NCBI GenBank assembly: GCA_907165065.1
Contig: OU015528.1
Location: 72,025,474 to 72,089,473, forward strand
Direction of reading: 5' to 3'
Length of the DNA: 64,000 nt
From: Caprimulgus europaeus
Taxonomy: Eukaryota > Chordata > Aves > Caprimulgiformes > Caprimulgidae
The position numbers and the translations under genes were made by a program. The notes under the pieces are model-generated. The model was not told the origin of the DNA, made no database searches, and was given only the letters and a program-made list of their open reading frames with translations. This document shows positions 1 through 12,973 of this stretch, piece by piece. Numbering within the stretch: the first letter of the stretch is position 1; the number at the start of each line of letters is the position of its first letter.

Positions 1-3000
1 CTAAATTAATACTTTGAGAAAGGTAAAAAAAGTTTTCATGGGTTTTAACACATTTCTTTACAACTTACGATTATCACAGCTGACAGCTGGATTCAAGTCC
101 TTAATTTTTTTTTCTATTTTATTTTGTATACTTATAACACCCCGAAAATCCACCCAAGTCTAAGTTTACATAGGGTGTACAGTTTCAGAGCTATTTTTCC
201 TGGTATTAAAAAGCTTAGACTTTGTGGCACGTCACTATCCACAGTGACCAGAGTTTTATTTTTGTTTATGTCATTTCCAATCTCATTGCATTCTGGTTCT
301 TACACACTACTGCAACTCAGCAGGGTCTAGACTGTAAACCAGAGGGAATATTTCAATTAAATCAATAGCTTCCTTTACTGTCATATAATCAAAGATTAAT
401 AGAGTTCTTTTTATTAATTTTATTGTAAGTAAAACTTATCTGGATCCACTACAAGAACTACAGTCAGCTTCCTTATATGAATAGTATTTTAAATTATTAT
501 ATATTCCTTTCCCTGTACAAGCTAATAATAATGATAATAACTGAAGAAAAATAATGCATTGCTGACAGCTTAAGTTATCTTTAGTTACCGAAAATACTTC
601 ATGGCCAAGTATTTCTTACTGTTTAGGATACTTGGAGATGCAGGACATCAATAAAAGCAAATAAAAATACTGAAAACTATTATGAGGATTTGAACCAAAT
701 TATGATACTCTTAAATCACCAAGATTGTGATATGATTGTATGTTAAAATGGAAGCAGAATGAGCAAAAATTCAAGGCTTTAGTGCCTAGAGCAACTAGTT
801 AGCAATCCCTAGCTCTACCAAAAGAAGAATAAAAAAAGACATCTCCCCCCAAAAAATTCCAACAGCAATGACTGAAACTAAGAAAATATTTTCAGATTAG
901 ATTAAAGAAAAACAAAAAAACAAAGAAATTCCTGCCAAATTGAAAAATAAAGGTGCAGATCCAGTAAAATGTTCTACTTGATCTGAAATTACACACTCCA
1001 GTTTGTGAGACTTGACACTTGGTTTTTTGGTTGTTTTTTTCCCCCCTCCTCTTTTTCCCATTAGGATAAGTCAGCTTTGATACAGCTGTTTCAAAAACAA
1101 TTAGAACCAATAACATATTTTTTAGAACTCTCTTTGCCTCCATCCAGAAGAGCTTTTGGCAAGTAAGCAAACCCTACCTCAATATACACAGCTTCATATT
1201 CTCTGAATGTGCAATCTTCAGCAAGTATCTAAGTAAAGAATTATATCTGGCTCCAAGACTCATTTTAAATGGTTTCTCAAAAGCATACTGAAAGCAGTGG
1301 ATGAAATGTGGATGGATGTAGATAAAGTGTACGAAAAATAATCCCTCTTAAAAACTACCTAGAAGACAGGCATTCACATATGCACACACACTCATCAAGG
1401 GTAGGCTCATGGAGCAGAGCTCACATACAAGTTTCCAACATTAACAGCTTTTAACACTCCACTTGATAATCAACTTTACAGACATCCATCATAAAGAATG
1501 TAACGATATATTTTTACAGTTTAAACCATTGCTCAGCCCGCACATGTATCTTCCAATAATTAGTTCACAGGGGATGAAAATTTACTTCAACTATTGAGCA
1601 TATGAACTGACTATCCAGATTTAACTATAGCAACTCATGCTTTTTGCCTAGCTCTATCAAAAACTACAGATAAGTGTTAAACATGATGGATAGTCCCTCA
1701 GATGTCTTTGCTCATTTTCAGAAAGCCTACTCCTATTCACATGATCTAGAGGGCTGAATCTTTTTTTGGAAAGTGCTGGTTTCTGTTGCTAATGGCTCAC
1801 AGGAGTGGTTTTGGCAAAAATATATATTTATTTCTTTTTTTAAATGAGAAAAATAAATCACCATGTAATAAAATAAATATACACCTGCTACAAGGTTGTC
1901 ATGTATGTGAACGGAAAAGGGAATAGAGTACCTGTCATCAAACCTGTTTATATAATTTTTTCCATTACTTTAGGCAACTGTTGCTAGGCAGTCATGTGCC
2001 ATGGTGATGAGTGGAGTGTGAATACCTAGACAGATTAGAGAGACATATGTTACTGAACACGTTATGTCCGGTGTGTTTTCTCTCTAGACTGCTGTACAAA
2101 ACCAAGACACCAACCATTCCTTTTCCCCAAGGGGACCGCAGTGTCAGGTGGTTCAGAGAAACAGTTCAAGGGTCTGACCTTGTGGCGATACAGGTATCAC
2201 TTTCTGCTCTTAGTTACACAGCTCTCTCCAGTGACTTGAAACAGACAGAGTGCATGTACCACTGCATTTTAAATAGAGGTTTAAATTAATTCTTTTTTTT
2301 TTTTTTTAAATCAGCACTTTTTATAATGGTTTTATAATGCATGAAATCTATATCCTGACCCAGTTTGTAAAGCCTGCTATATTCCTTCCAGAATCAGCTA
2401 GAAATATGGAATATAGAAATTTAGAAAGATCCATATTGGAAAAGTATTTCACTCTGTTAGTTATGAAGACTGAACTATCCTGTAAGCAACTTGTAAGAAG
2501 AATATCTTATGAAGATAATTCAACCAGCTGTACAGGGAAAAAAGTTAGAGAACAAAAGCATTATAAATTATTTTCTAAATAAATGTCTTTCACTTCCCAC
2601 ATAATTTTGAAATTATTGCTTTCTATATCTGTAATGTATTTTAACATAAGCAATAAAAACAGCAGATATAAAGGGCATGAGAAAGGTATAACACAGGATT
2701 ACAGAATCATCAAACTTGGCAAAAAGAACAGCATGAAAAGTCCAAGTATAACCATAAGAGGTGAAGATATAGTCAGTAAGTGCATGGGTAAGAGACAAAG
2801 ACTTTTGGTCAATAACACTTTAGGAGAACTTTAAGAGAAGCCTAAAGGAAAAACTTGCCCCATAATCAAGAAAACTGACAGCTAAGACAGAAACTCTGGT
2901 TTTCATCTTAGACGGGAAAAAAATGTGTAAACTATTATAAAGAAGGAATTAGAAGCTGTTGTTAAAAATCTAAATATTGAAAGGAAAAGGAAACTAGAAG

Positions 3001-4147
3001 GGAAGTTTGACAATAACTCAAGTGGGAACCTTTGCAACTGAAGTAAGTCAATTTTTTCCATGTGCCAGGGCGGGTTCTATTACTTTGCTCCAACTGTTTA
3101 GTAATAAAGTCAGATGTGATTTTTGTTGCACTTCAGCACAGATTGGAGCAGGACACCCACAATGAAGTTTCAGCAAGACAGCTGGTGGTACAAAGCTGAG
3201 CAAATGAGAAACGTCTGAGTGGGAGTCATGAGATTGGAACTAATAGCTGAATAAATCAGATGTCCAATACCTTCATTTACTGAACCAATTTCATCACAAA
3301 ATAAATGCATACCCTGTGTTTATTTAAATGTGTAATATGAAATTCAAATCTGCTTTTACATATGTATGCAATCAGTTAGTCTTAAATGCAGCTGTATTTA
3401 TTGTCTTAAAGTCCTGAATTTCACACTTGTAGAGTACCTGCTTCAAAAACTAGTAGTTATTCACAGAATTTACAAATACTTTGAGGTCTTCTTACATAAA
3501 CTCTCTCTCTCCCTCTCTCAAAGTCCATTTCATTTGAACATACCAAAGTTGTTGATGATTTTCAATGAGAAATCTGAAGTTTTTAAAGGAATACAAACTT
3601 GGAGCTCAAAGAGACTCCAGGAGCACACTATGTAAATAAACTCAGCACTCACAAATAAATGTAAGAAATTTTGATCTAAAAACATTTTGTCAGAAATTGA
3701 AGGTAAAGTTTTCTCACACAATTCCTCTTTGACTTGAATATCAATACATCATATTGTCCATTATACATATTTTTTTTTTACCCCAAACTGTCCAGAATGA
3801 CATGCTTTATGACCTTTCCTCATATAAGCCCTAATAATAGAATCTATGAGCACCTCATTAGTTGCAGATGCTCTGAAATTTCTGCACAGGGCTGTTCAAG
3901 TCACTCCTTTTCCAGTCAAACAAGAGACTACGCTCCCGAACAATGCTATGTGCTAGCAATGGCTACTGCAATTAGTCTTTCAGGTTTAAATTTGCAATTT
4001 TAACAACAAATCAATAAATAATATACTGGTTTTGCTGGATGCAAAAAGCCTGCTATTTGTTACCACATACCCATCTGAAAGTATCACTAATAAACATGTG
4101 CACTGGAAACAAATTTAACTGCTAGCAATGTTTTTAAATCATTGTGG

Positions 4148-4295
4148 TACTGAGCAAACAGGTTGCCCAGAGAGGCTGTGAAGTCCTCATCCTTGGAGAT
4201 ATTCAACCATGTCTATGAGCAACCTGCTTTGAGCAGATGGTTGGACTACATGATCTCCAGAGGACCCTTTCAGCCTCAGCGATTCTTTGATTCAA
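4148..4295 (+). repeat. CR1 LINE 3' fragment
   Basis: Diverged CR1 3' segment. It reads GGTTGCCCAGAGAGGCTGTG, then a GAGATATTCAA motif, then a GTTGGACTACATGATCTCCAGAGG-like stretch, the order seen in the end of CR1 ORF2 and its 3' UTR. The terminal ATTCTGTGATTC repeat is degraded to GATTCTTTGATTC. It is severely 5'-truncated, as is normal for CR1. Confidence 0.8.
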
Positions 4296-5337
4296 TTTTC
4301 AACCTAGGGATAATATATGTCAGATTCAAAATATAGTAGTAGTCTGTACTTCTTCCTATCAGCATCTCTGATCAGCTAAACTAATACAAAAAACAAGACA
4401 AAAATAAGCTTCCTAAATACCCCTTCTGGCTGTTTATCATTAGTTAGTCTTCGGTGCCAGGTCTGCTATGCTTTAATTTCTATAAATTGATAGAAGTGTT
4501 AGTACTGAAAACAAACCCAAACTACATTGCAAATTTAAAATTAGCATATCAGAACATATGAGAAGTTGTTCAAGCAATAAGAAGAGATCAAACATTTACG
4601 GGAAGCCTTACTCCCATGCAGAGCAAGTAAAGAACAAGGATATGTATAAGCACATAAATGACGCTACTTCAAACATCAGGTTAAAATGAGTTATTCTGAA
4701 TATTACTTCCTATGCCACTTCTGTATTATGTAATTACAGCAAGAATGGTGATCAAGATTAGAAACATCCACAAAGATCTCTTTCTTAGCATCCCACAAGA
4801 ATGAAATAACCTGAGTATCATCAACTCAAAACTCGTGATGCAGGCTTTTAGCTAATGACAAAGCAAATCCACCCCACATCCTTTTACCAAAACACACACC
4901 AGGGCTATGAAGAGTCTTTTTCATATTTTGTTGCTTAGTTAGTTCTTAGAGTAGCAAATTTTACTTATTTATAAACATACCAGCACACGACTATTGCGGT
5001 CAGATACAAACATATTCAGTGAGTGCTTAAAATCAAGCAAAATGAGAAGAAAGTCACATTGGAGTTCCTTCTCTTTTTATATGAAGAAATGAAAACACCT
5101 TTTTAAACACTGTACTGAGCACTATTACCTCCTTTTTCCCCAGTTTAACCCCCCTTTTACTGGTAAGCAGTTTTCTGAAAGAGAATATTTTTGTTTTGGT
5201 TTGGTTTTTTTTTTCACTGAACTCGTTAAGGCCTTAAGTGATCACGATGTTACACTGTAACACACCTGAAGTTTCAGTATAACAAAGGTAAACTTAATTT
5301 TGTGCTCTGGTAGCAAACATCAGTTTAAAAACTACTC

Positions 5338-5339
5338 AC
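5338..5339 (-). promoter_or_regulatory. PCLO: Splice donor of PCLO exon 2
   Basis: The minus strand reads ACAGAG|GTGAGT, a near-consensus GT donor. The conserved residues before it (PHITE) are where Piccolo's first zinc finger continues into the next exon in other vertebrates. The open frame runs only four more codons into the intron before a stop. Confidence 0.9.
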
Positions 5340-6594
5340 CTCTGTTATATGAGGATTAGGATTGAATCCACACAGGCTACAGACTACAGTATGACACTGT
5401 GTGCACGTGTTGTAATTGGCCTTTTCCGGAGCGTGCAGCAGCAGTTCCGTGGTTGTGCAAAGAGGACAGAAGGTTTTCTGTGGCGCAGACTCAGCAGGCT
5501 GGGTTGCACCAACTTGCTTTTGCTGTACAGATTTTTCAGGCCCCGATTGCTGGCCTGGTGGTTTTGTAAGTCCTGGTTGTTGTGCTGGGGGCTTTGTCTG
5601 AGAAGTCTGAGAAGAGGGTTTTGTAGGGCCTGCCTGTGGCGGCACTTGTTTTACAGGCCCTTCTTGCTGCAGAGGCGGCTTCCCCGGTGCAGGCTGCGAT
5701 GGTTGTTTTGCAGGTCCTGTTTGTTGAGCAGACGGCTTTTCGGGTCCAGGTTGCTGAGAAGGCTGTTTTGGAGGCCCTGCTTGCTGGGAAGATGGTTTTA
5801 CAGGACCTCCTTGTCGTGCCGGCTGTTCAGATGGTTGTTTTACAGGTCCTGGCTGCTGTGATGACTGTTTTGTGGCAGGTGTCGCTTGGGATGATGTTCT
5901 AGCATTGTCTGATTGCTGTGGCGATGGTTTTGTTGGGCCCGATGAAGGTTTTGCAGAAGTTTGTTGTTGAAGAGACTTCGTTGGTTCCGACTGTTGGGGC
6001 TGAGATTTCTGTGGTCCCCGAGGCTGGGGTGGCTGTTTCGCTTGTTCTAGCTTAGAGTCTGCTGGGTGACCCGGGCCTGGTTTCTGAACTTGCTTTGGTT
6101 CCCCAGGCTGCTGCTGCTGCTGAGGCACTGGTTTGGAAGACTCGTTTTGCTGGGGGGTAGGTCTGGCAGGTCCTTGTTGTTGAACAGCTGGCTTTGGAGA
6201 CTGTTGTTGAGCTGGATGTTTTGCAAGGCCCCTCTGATCCTCCGGTTTCCCTTGCTCTTTCTGGGTAACTTTTTGTTTCCTACTGGCTTCTTCATGAGCT
6301 GCATCTGAATCTGATATCAAATCAAATGGATTGAATTTGTTCACAACTGAAGTGACTGCACTCAATGGATTGGCTTCTGAGAGAAAACTAGGCATCATAC
6401 TTGGCTTCTGATCTTCTTTAAAATCAGTTCTGGACTTCGATTCCCTTAGACTAATAGAAGAAGGGCTCCGTCCAGGTGCCCGTTGTTCTGTCTTCAGCAC
6501 ATCTACTGTTCTGCTTTTACTTAAACTTGGTGGTCCTGGATCTGGAGGCTTACCCGGTTGCCTGGAACGGTGGCTTGTATCAAGCTCAGGATGT
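5340..6594 (-). CDS. PCLO: PCLO exon 2: P/Q-rich repeats and first half of zinc finger 1
   Basis: Second coding exon of Piccolo, 1255 bp. The acceptor is TTTTCTGTCTGCAG at 6595 and the donor is GAG|GTGAGT at 5340/5339. It completes the split Arg codon and adds 418 codons (residues 84-501). In order it holds a Ser/Arg-rich segment with SLSKSRT and GRSPSSISL; the conserved block [13 protein letters not shown]; a long Pro/Gln/Lys region of imperfect 10-11 residue units of K-P-x-QQ-x-GP type (about residues 195-455); and CPLC..CTQC..CSLC, the first six cysteines of the Piccolo/Bassoon double zinc finger (Cys459, 462, 480, 483, 488, 491). The finger is cut by intron 2, which falls in phase 0 after residue 501. 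A five-Gln run comes from a CTG/CAG repeat near 6108-6123. The zinc fingers of this family bind the vesicle protein PRA1 (established knowledge). The frame has no stops or breaks. Confidence 0.96.
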
Positions 6595-9500
6595 CTGCAG
6601 ACAGAAAATGTAACAAAATTAAAATAATGCAGAGTACTAGAAAAATGAGATAAAATAAAATGTAACTGTGACCCTGGAAGTGCTCTGGTAACACCGTGGA
6701 GCTTTTCAGGTGCTCAAGTGTTTGCAAGACTGAAGCTTAAGGTACATGTAAAAGTATTAAAATAAAAATTATTGTTCTATAAAGGCTTATACAAGTATTC
6801 CATCACAGACTGTTTTATTATTTAGAAAAATAATCTAATACAACAACAATGTTTAACCAGATCATTTTCTCCTCGGAAATATGAAGAACTCAAAGCTGCA
6901 ACTTCCTATATTACCTAAATCCAAATTACTAACTCTCTACTTTATCCCTTGGGATACAAACATGGGGAGATAGAGAAGACTAAAAGAAATAGGAGTGTCA
7001 GAAAATTATCAGATCAAAGCATAACCATACAGGAAAAACACTGTACAGTACAAAGTGTTTATGTGCTTGTGTTTTGGCTACTTGTACAAAATGTGGATAT
7101 TTTTACAACTCAATATACAGCAGGGACTTAACTCCTAAAGTCCAGGTATGTTAAGAAGTATATGCTTCTCTTTAAAGTATTTATTTTGCTACCCATCAAC
7201 TGACAATTCAGAATAATTTTCAATCAGATAAATTAGATGTCAGTTCACAGAATTAGTCCTGAAGCTTCCCCCTCTCCTTTTTTTTTTTTTAAATAAAACT
7301 ACTATGGAGCTTCCTTCCTGCAGCACCATTCCAACCATTCCAACAATTCACATTGCCCAGCAATAAAAATTTCTCATCACATAGAGATTTTTTTTCCCCA
7401 ATTTTCTAACAATAACATTTTGCCGTGTTTCCATATAGGAGAAAATGAAACTAAGAATGTAGGAACCAAAATCAAGATAATGTCTTCATATGTGGCATAG
7501 TATTCTAGTTGTTGCTATATTCAGCTGCAGCTGGAGGAATTAATATTCTATTCAGTGCTATTGCTAAAACATGTAGTAAAATATTCTACTTGGTGCTATC
7601 ACTGTGTTTTTGTTGGAAGATACCATGTTCTCTTCGGTGCCACAACAGTGTTGTAAGTATAATTTTTTTCAGTTTTCACTGAAAACTTGTTTTTCAGGTG
7701 TGATCTTGTTTTTCCAGATGTGGCATGTTTTCTTGGGCATTCACGAGCAAAATAATCACTCATTACATTTAACTATATTCCTTAACTCAAAAAAAAACCC
7801 AAAACCACAATTCTGTTTAAGACTTTTATCAGAAGTCTGCAGAATCATATAGTCACATTGAAAAATACATTTTACGCTCTTAATGTTACCATGGGTTTAC
7901 TATTACTTCTTATTAATATTCAGAATTTTCATTACATACCTAGCCATGGCAATATAAAAGGACAAAGCTAAGTGGCAGCCATTCTTGTGCTCATAATTCT
8001 CACAACATGTGATTTTCTCATGATATTGTATCCAATTTTTCTTGTAAATTAAAAATTCCCACACAAAATGCTTGTTAAGGACAAACTATTCCAGCCTTCC
8101 ATAACTCCATTTACCCTTCCACATTCTTATAAAATTATTGACTGTAATACTGGTAAGATTACAACCTTAATGTGCAGCCCACTGAAGTGAGTAGGTGTGT
8201 TTCCATTGGTGTCAGTGAATATTGATTAACTCATTGTTCATAAAGAGGATAATTCAGAAAAGCTCAATAACAACTTAATTCATTCAAATATGTGGCATTT
8301 TTACTTGTTAAAATAACAACTTTATACTCTAATTAGCAACTAGGTAGGTCTACCTGCAGTTCTGTTTCTTGCTTATTTAGATAAGCGCTATAAGTTTATC
8401 TGAAGAGGTACAGCTTACTAAATGAAATCATTTCAACTAGTCTGTTAGTGGCAGTCTGATATGATACACTTCCAGCATTCATGTTTGTCTTCAAAATGTT
8501 GGAAGGCTTCATTCAACAATGCTAAGTGACAAGGGAAAAAAAAAGGACTAATGGTACTACTAAAACTCAGGTCAAGAAACAGGGTACCATGCCCAAACCG
8601 TGGCATGGTGTGAAGGTGGGAGACAAAAAAACCCACAAAAAAACCCGACAAACAACAAAACCTAAAACTGTTTTAAGAAATTGATCTTGAACATTCACAA
8701 GAAGTAGTAACTGTGGATCCCTATTAGAACAGTTACCCTCCAGCTTTCGTCTTTATCAAAATAATGTGCTCCACAAATTTCCACCTGACCAGATTTCAGG
8801 ACTTGAAATAAGATTGAAAACCGTGAATTTAGGAAACAAAAAACCCAGGTGATTCTGCAAGGCTGCTGGTGTATTCTGAAGACCAGATTTGCCTTTATAC
8901 ATAATGATGTGTCTAAGCAACAGAGACAGAGCATGGTTAACTAGTGGAAGAAAATGCCCTCAAAATACAAACTTCTTGAGAAATGTTACCTCTGTCAACA
9001 GCCAGGACCTGCTGCATTTAGGTTTAGGGAGCTGGAAGTTGAAGCCTTCTTTTCTAGAACTATTTTACAACTGGCTACAGACTGACATTGAACAATTTTA
9101 CTTAATCTGAAGAATGAGAAATCCTCAAAAAAAAAAAAAAGTCTTGTCTTTATTTGACAAGGATTTATTTTTAAACCTTTTGAATCATGAAAAACCTGCT
9201 ATTGTTTTAAAGTCTTCAGTCCAGACTCAACAAGCAAAATCATTTAGTTCTCCCTCACCTAATTTGTTTCTTTGTGCTGATATGTTTATCCTCCCTTTGG
9301 CCTTGATTCACAGAGCTCAACTTTATTAATTTACATTAATATTAGAACCAAATCAAAGCTTATTTTGGAGTCAAGAGGAGATTCCAAAAAAAAAACTGTT
9401 GGTCTAGTTCTTGAATACCATAATTATAAAAACCTATTTAAAAAGACATGTCTTTTTCCCATTCATCAGTACAAAAAGTTTGAGAGAGAAGTGCAATAAC

Positions 9501-12500
9501 TACACAACTCAAAGACAGTTAGATCTTTTCATATCTACAGACAAGATATGTATAAACTTATGCATACCCCTAGTGGCTAACTTTTTTTTTTATTTTAAGC
9601 CAGTAGAGTGAGGGTATTAACAAAAATACATATTTCTCCTGGAAAATACACCATAAACATACTTTAGAAAAGTGAAACTCAGTAGGACTTCTTCGCATTT
9701 CCTCCCCAAATGCAGCAAATCTTTTTCTCTTAATGTCTATTGTGAACAACATAATGAACTGGAAAAACAAAACAAAACAAACAAAAAAATCAACAACAAC
9801 AAAAAAACACCACCAAGGTACCACAGCTGCATTGCATGGTTCAGTTTGATCACCTAATCCTTTCAGATGATGTGGAACAATTCCTCAGCAAGTGGACACT
9901 GACACAGTTACTGTCATTCAATGAAGCTTGAACAACTGGAACTTGCTCACAAAGTGACTGTGTAGGTTTCAGATTAACTTCCTAGCCATGAGTTTTCTGA
10001 AGACAGGTAACAAATAGGACAGAATGATTTCCAGAGGTGCTAAGCATCCCATACTCTTACTGGAACCTAGAGAATAAAACACTCAAAGAAAAAAAAAAAA
10101 AAAAAAAAGAAGGTGGTATATTTGATTTAGGCAGCTCTCTTTAGGTGCTCTACCTCTAAATGCATATATTAAAATGCATAATAAATATTAATTGCATGTA
10201 TTTAGCTATTGCATTTTTGAAGACTTAAAAGCTCAAAGCTTATAGAAGTCCTAGAAGCTACAGTATGTATTTTATGGTGGTAAAGCTGCAACGGTGTTTC
10301 CGGGTACATACATTACTTACTATTAGTAATTGTCTGTAGTTACAAAAATTATTACTTCAGGATATTATAAACCATGAGGAGTTTGTACACTTCAAGACTT
10401 GAGCTACTTTGGGAGGGGAATGAAAGCATTTAGGATAGGAAAGAATTATTAGACAGACACATAAGACTATATAACAGCTAATGTTATAATGGAAATCACA
10501 GAGGAAAATCCAGTTAATGAAAAAACTCAACAGATGATGCAATAAGGATACTATCATAATGCAAGGCTACATAAACTAGAACCAGAATTCCTCTTGATCA
10601 CTATTTCAGTCACTTAGCATTTAGACTGGCATAACCACACTTGGAAAAGTCCTGTTGGGAACAATAGTTCTAGAGCATCAGTTAAGAGGTACTTTCAAAA
10701 TCTAATTTCTTTGGCCACACAGACTAAAAAAAAAAAAAAAATCTTGAAGCTAAGGAATCTCAGTCTCAGCACGCTAGTTCCTTACTTAAGTTGAAGTCCA
10801 GAAGAGGCTGATCCCTAGTCCTTAGAAGAGTCTTATTCCAAGAGTTTGGATCAGTTTCTTAATAATTATTCCCACCATTTTTGGTGGATCTCAATAGCAA
10901 AGAGAGGTGTGCAAGAGGAGCAAGTAAAGCCACAAGAGCATAGACAAGCAGTAACCTCATTACAGAGTGACAAGCACAAAGATGCTATGATGGGAACTGC
11001 TGCAACCCCACAAGAGCAGCTAGTTGATAGCTTATTGCACTGAATGTTAAAATGTCAACTCTTGACTAAAAGCTACAAGGTTGTAATTCACAAATATAGA
11101 GTGCCTTTACTTCAAATTGAGAGTGAAAGTATGGTATGCTAGCGAGATCAAAGGAGTTTCTGACATCACAAAACTGTTTGTAGAAAAGCAGCCATTTATA
11201 AATGCAGAAATATTCCCACTGCAATGTTTAGCCTATTCTAAAATCTTCCAAGGACATTTATCTTACGTTTTGCTAGAACATTAGCACAAAACAGTAAACT
11301 TTTAAAGTCATTGTGTCTTTGCTCATAGACCGTTACACAAAAGGGAATTTTGAGCTTAGTTTCATAGAACTAACCAGTATAATTTTTTTTTTTTTTCATT
11401 AACATCTATAGAAGCTGGGTAGAGTGCTGAACTGAATGGAAAATTTTATTTTACATAGAATGTTAATACCTGTTTAGTAATTATGCAAGACATAAAATGG
11501 AAAGCTTTGATTTCCAGTTTTTAAAAATGGAGACCAGCATCTCAGGTATAATCCAAATGACTTCTGTAGTTTGCCCAAGGATGAATTTGGTCCCACCCTC
11601 CTTGATTCTCTTCTTCTAGAATTCACTTATATAAACCTGACATTATATAAACTCAACATGCACTTAACCAGAGTGAGGTGAATGCACAAGAACCGTGTCT
11701 AACAGTCAGTCCAGGAGGCTCCTTTCAGCATCCTCCTGCAAGACAAACAACACGCCCAGCACCGGAGAGCAACAGAGACGCCGGCCCTGGATGGCGGTCG
11801 GGGGAAGCCGGCGAGTTCAGCACCGCGGACAGCGGCCAGGGCGGCGAACGGGGCCGCCGAGGGGGGAAAGGGCCGGAACCGGCGCCCCGCAGCGAACCGG
11901 CCACGGCCTGGGCAGGGGAACAGGTTTGTTGCACGTCGGGAACAGAATTCACTAACGGGCAGGGAAAAAAAGGGAAAGAATTATCCTAGCCTTGGAAGAT
12001 GCTCAAGGAGGTAAAGCCATCAGTGTCCACAATACTGAATCCCGTGGCAAGCAATTTAATCTATTATTTCCCCTCTTTCCCTTTTCAACAAAAGAGGGGG
12101 GAAAAAAAAAGATAAGAAAAATAACAGGGGGAAAAATAGACTGAAACGGACCTCCTCAATCTATGACTATTTAATGAAGCCAAATGATAGTTGTGGAGAT
12201 TAAGAATTGGCAGAGTAATGGTTAGCAAATGCATTATGCCCAAAAGCTTTTGAAAGATTCAACAAGAACCTCTTTCTCCAGAAAGGGAAGCTTACGGAGC
12301 TCATGGCCCTGGGGAGAGCTTCCCTGGCTACTATCTGAGCTGTGGGGCACTCCAGCCCCGTAAAGCTCACACACGCACACACAAACAGAGAAAACCGAAG
12401 CGTTGCCTGCAAAGCTCTCCCCTCCCTAGACACAGAAACTACCCGTGCTCGGATCGGTGCGAAGGGAGGGAAGGGGAGAGGGTGCAGCCCACTGGAACCG

Positions 12501-12725
12501 AGGACCGCCGTTATTATTAGGAACCACCGGAGTGGGAAAAGCTGGAGAGTGCAGGCTCCGTCCTAGTGTGCAGCCGCCCCCTTCCCTCCCTCAGCCAGCA
12601 AAATGCAACGCCTGCTCCCGATGCAGCGGGCCCGGATCGTACTGCAACTTGCCCCCCGCCCCACCGCGCGGAGCCGGAGAAGGGGGGAAGGGAGGAGTAG
12701 GAGAAGGGAGATTTTCCGTGCATGC
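6595..12725 (-). other. PCLO: PCLO intron 1
   Basis: The 6131-bp intron between coding exons 1 and 2, with boundaries AAAG|GCATGC and CTGTCTGCAG|ACATCC. Most of it is AT-rich with no recognised coding sequence. It contains A/T homopolymers (for example 10089-10108 and 10727-10741), a small hairpin with 8-bp arms at 8586-8609, and a second CpG-rich patch at 11740-11960. The short open frames in it have no recognisable domains and look like chance. Confidence 0.85.
11740..11960. promoter_or_regulatory. Second CpG-rich patch inside PCLO intron 1
   Basis: About 200 bp with very high CpG density (many CGG, CCG and GCG steps), separated from the exon 1 island by about 450 bp of ordinary sequence. 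On the minus strand it ends next to an acceptor-like tract, GTTGTTTGTCTTGCAG (to 11736). It could be an internal promoter, an alternative first exon or an outlying part of the main island. Nothing in the sequence decides between these. Confidence 0.45.
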
Positions 12726-12973
12726 CTTTGCATGGGAGGCGGCTCCGCGCCGGCGAGGTTCCCTCTGGGCAGCCCCTGCGCCCTTGACATGACAGCGGCG
12801 ATCTGCCTCCTCTCCTCCTCGCTCAGCTGGCTCAGGTCTGCCTCCACCCCGGCTGGGACCAGGCGCTGCAAGGGGGCCGAGGGACCGCCGCCATCCGCGG
12901 CTGCCGCCGCCGCCGCCCCTTCGGGTAAGGCGCCCAGCCCTTCGCCTCCTTCCAAGCTCGCCTCGTTACCCAT
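12726..12973 (-). CDS. PCLO: PCLO (Piccolo) coding exon 1, N-terminus
   Basis: First coding exon of Piccolo, the very large presynaptic active-zone scaffold that helps organise synaptic vesicle release sites. The ATG at 12973-12971 sits in a strong Kozak context (GCCATGG). The 82 complete codons begin MGNEASLEGG and include a seven-Ala run (about residues 20-26) and the block ADLSQLSEEERRQIAAVMSR (residues 45-64). That block and the start match the mammalian Piccolo N-terminus as I recall it. The N-terminus fits a myristoylation-type pattern (Gly2, Ser6), which is inference only. The exon ends after the first two bases of an Arg codon (...ATGCAAAG), followed directly by GCATGC, so the donor looks like GC rather than GT. 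The frame and residue spacing into exon 2 (M-Q-R-H-P-E-L-D, against M-H-R-K-Q-E-L-D in human as recalled) support this junction. A CpG island surrounds the exon. Confidence 0.95.

Larger units (their letters stand above)
1..5339 (-). other. PCLO: Start of PCLO intron 2 (runs off window)
   Basis: Follows the exon 2 donor (GTGAGT at 5339-5334). It is AT-rich and has no recognised exon. The next Piccolo exon, which should encode the rest of zinc finger 1, is not present, so this intron continues past position 1. It holds one old CR1 fragment (4148-4295) and short TC and T-rich stretches, such as TCTC repeats at 3502-3519. Confidence 0.8.

Noticed and set aside
5349..5861. Antisense open frames (up to 170 codons) opposite PCLO exon 2
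   Set aside because: They are shadows of the Pro/Gln repeats read on the other strand. Leu/Arg/Trp-rich low complexity, and no start context or domain.
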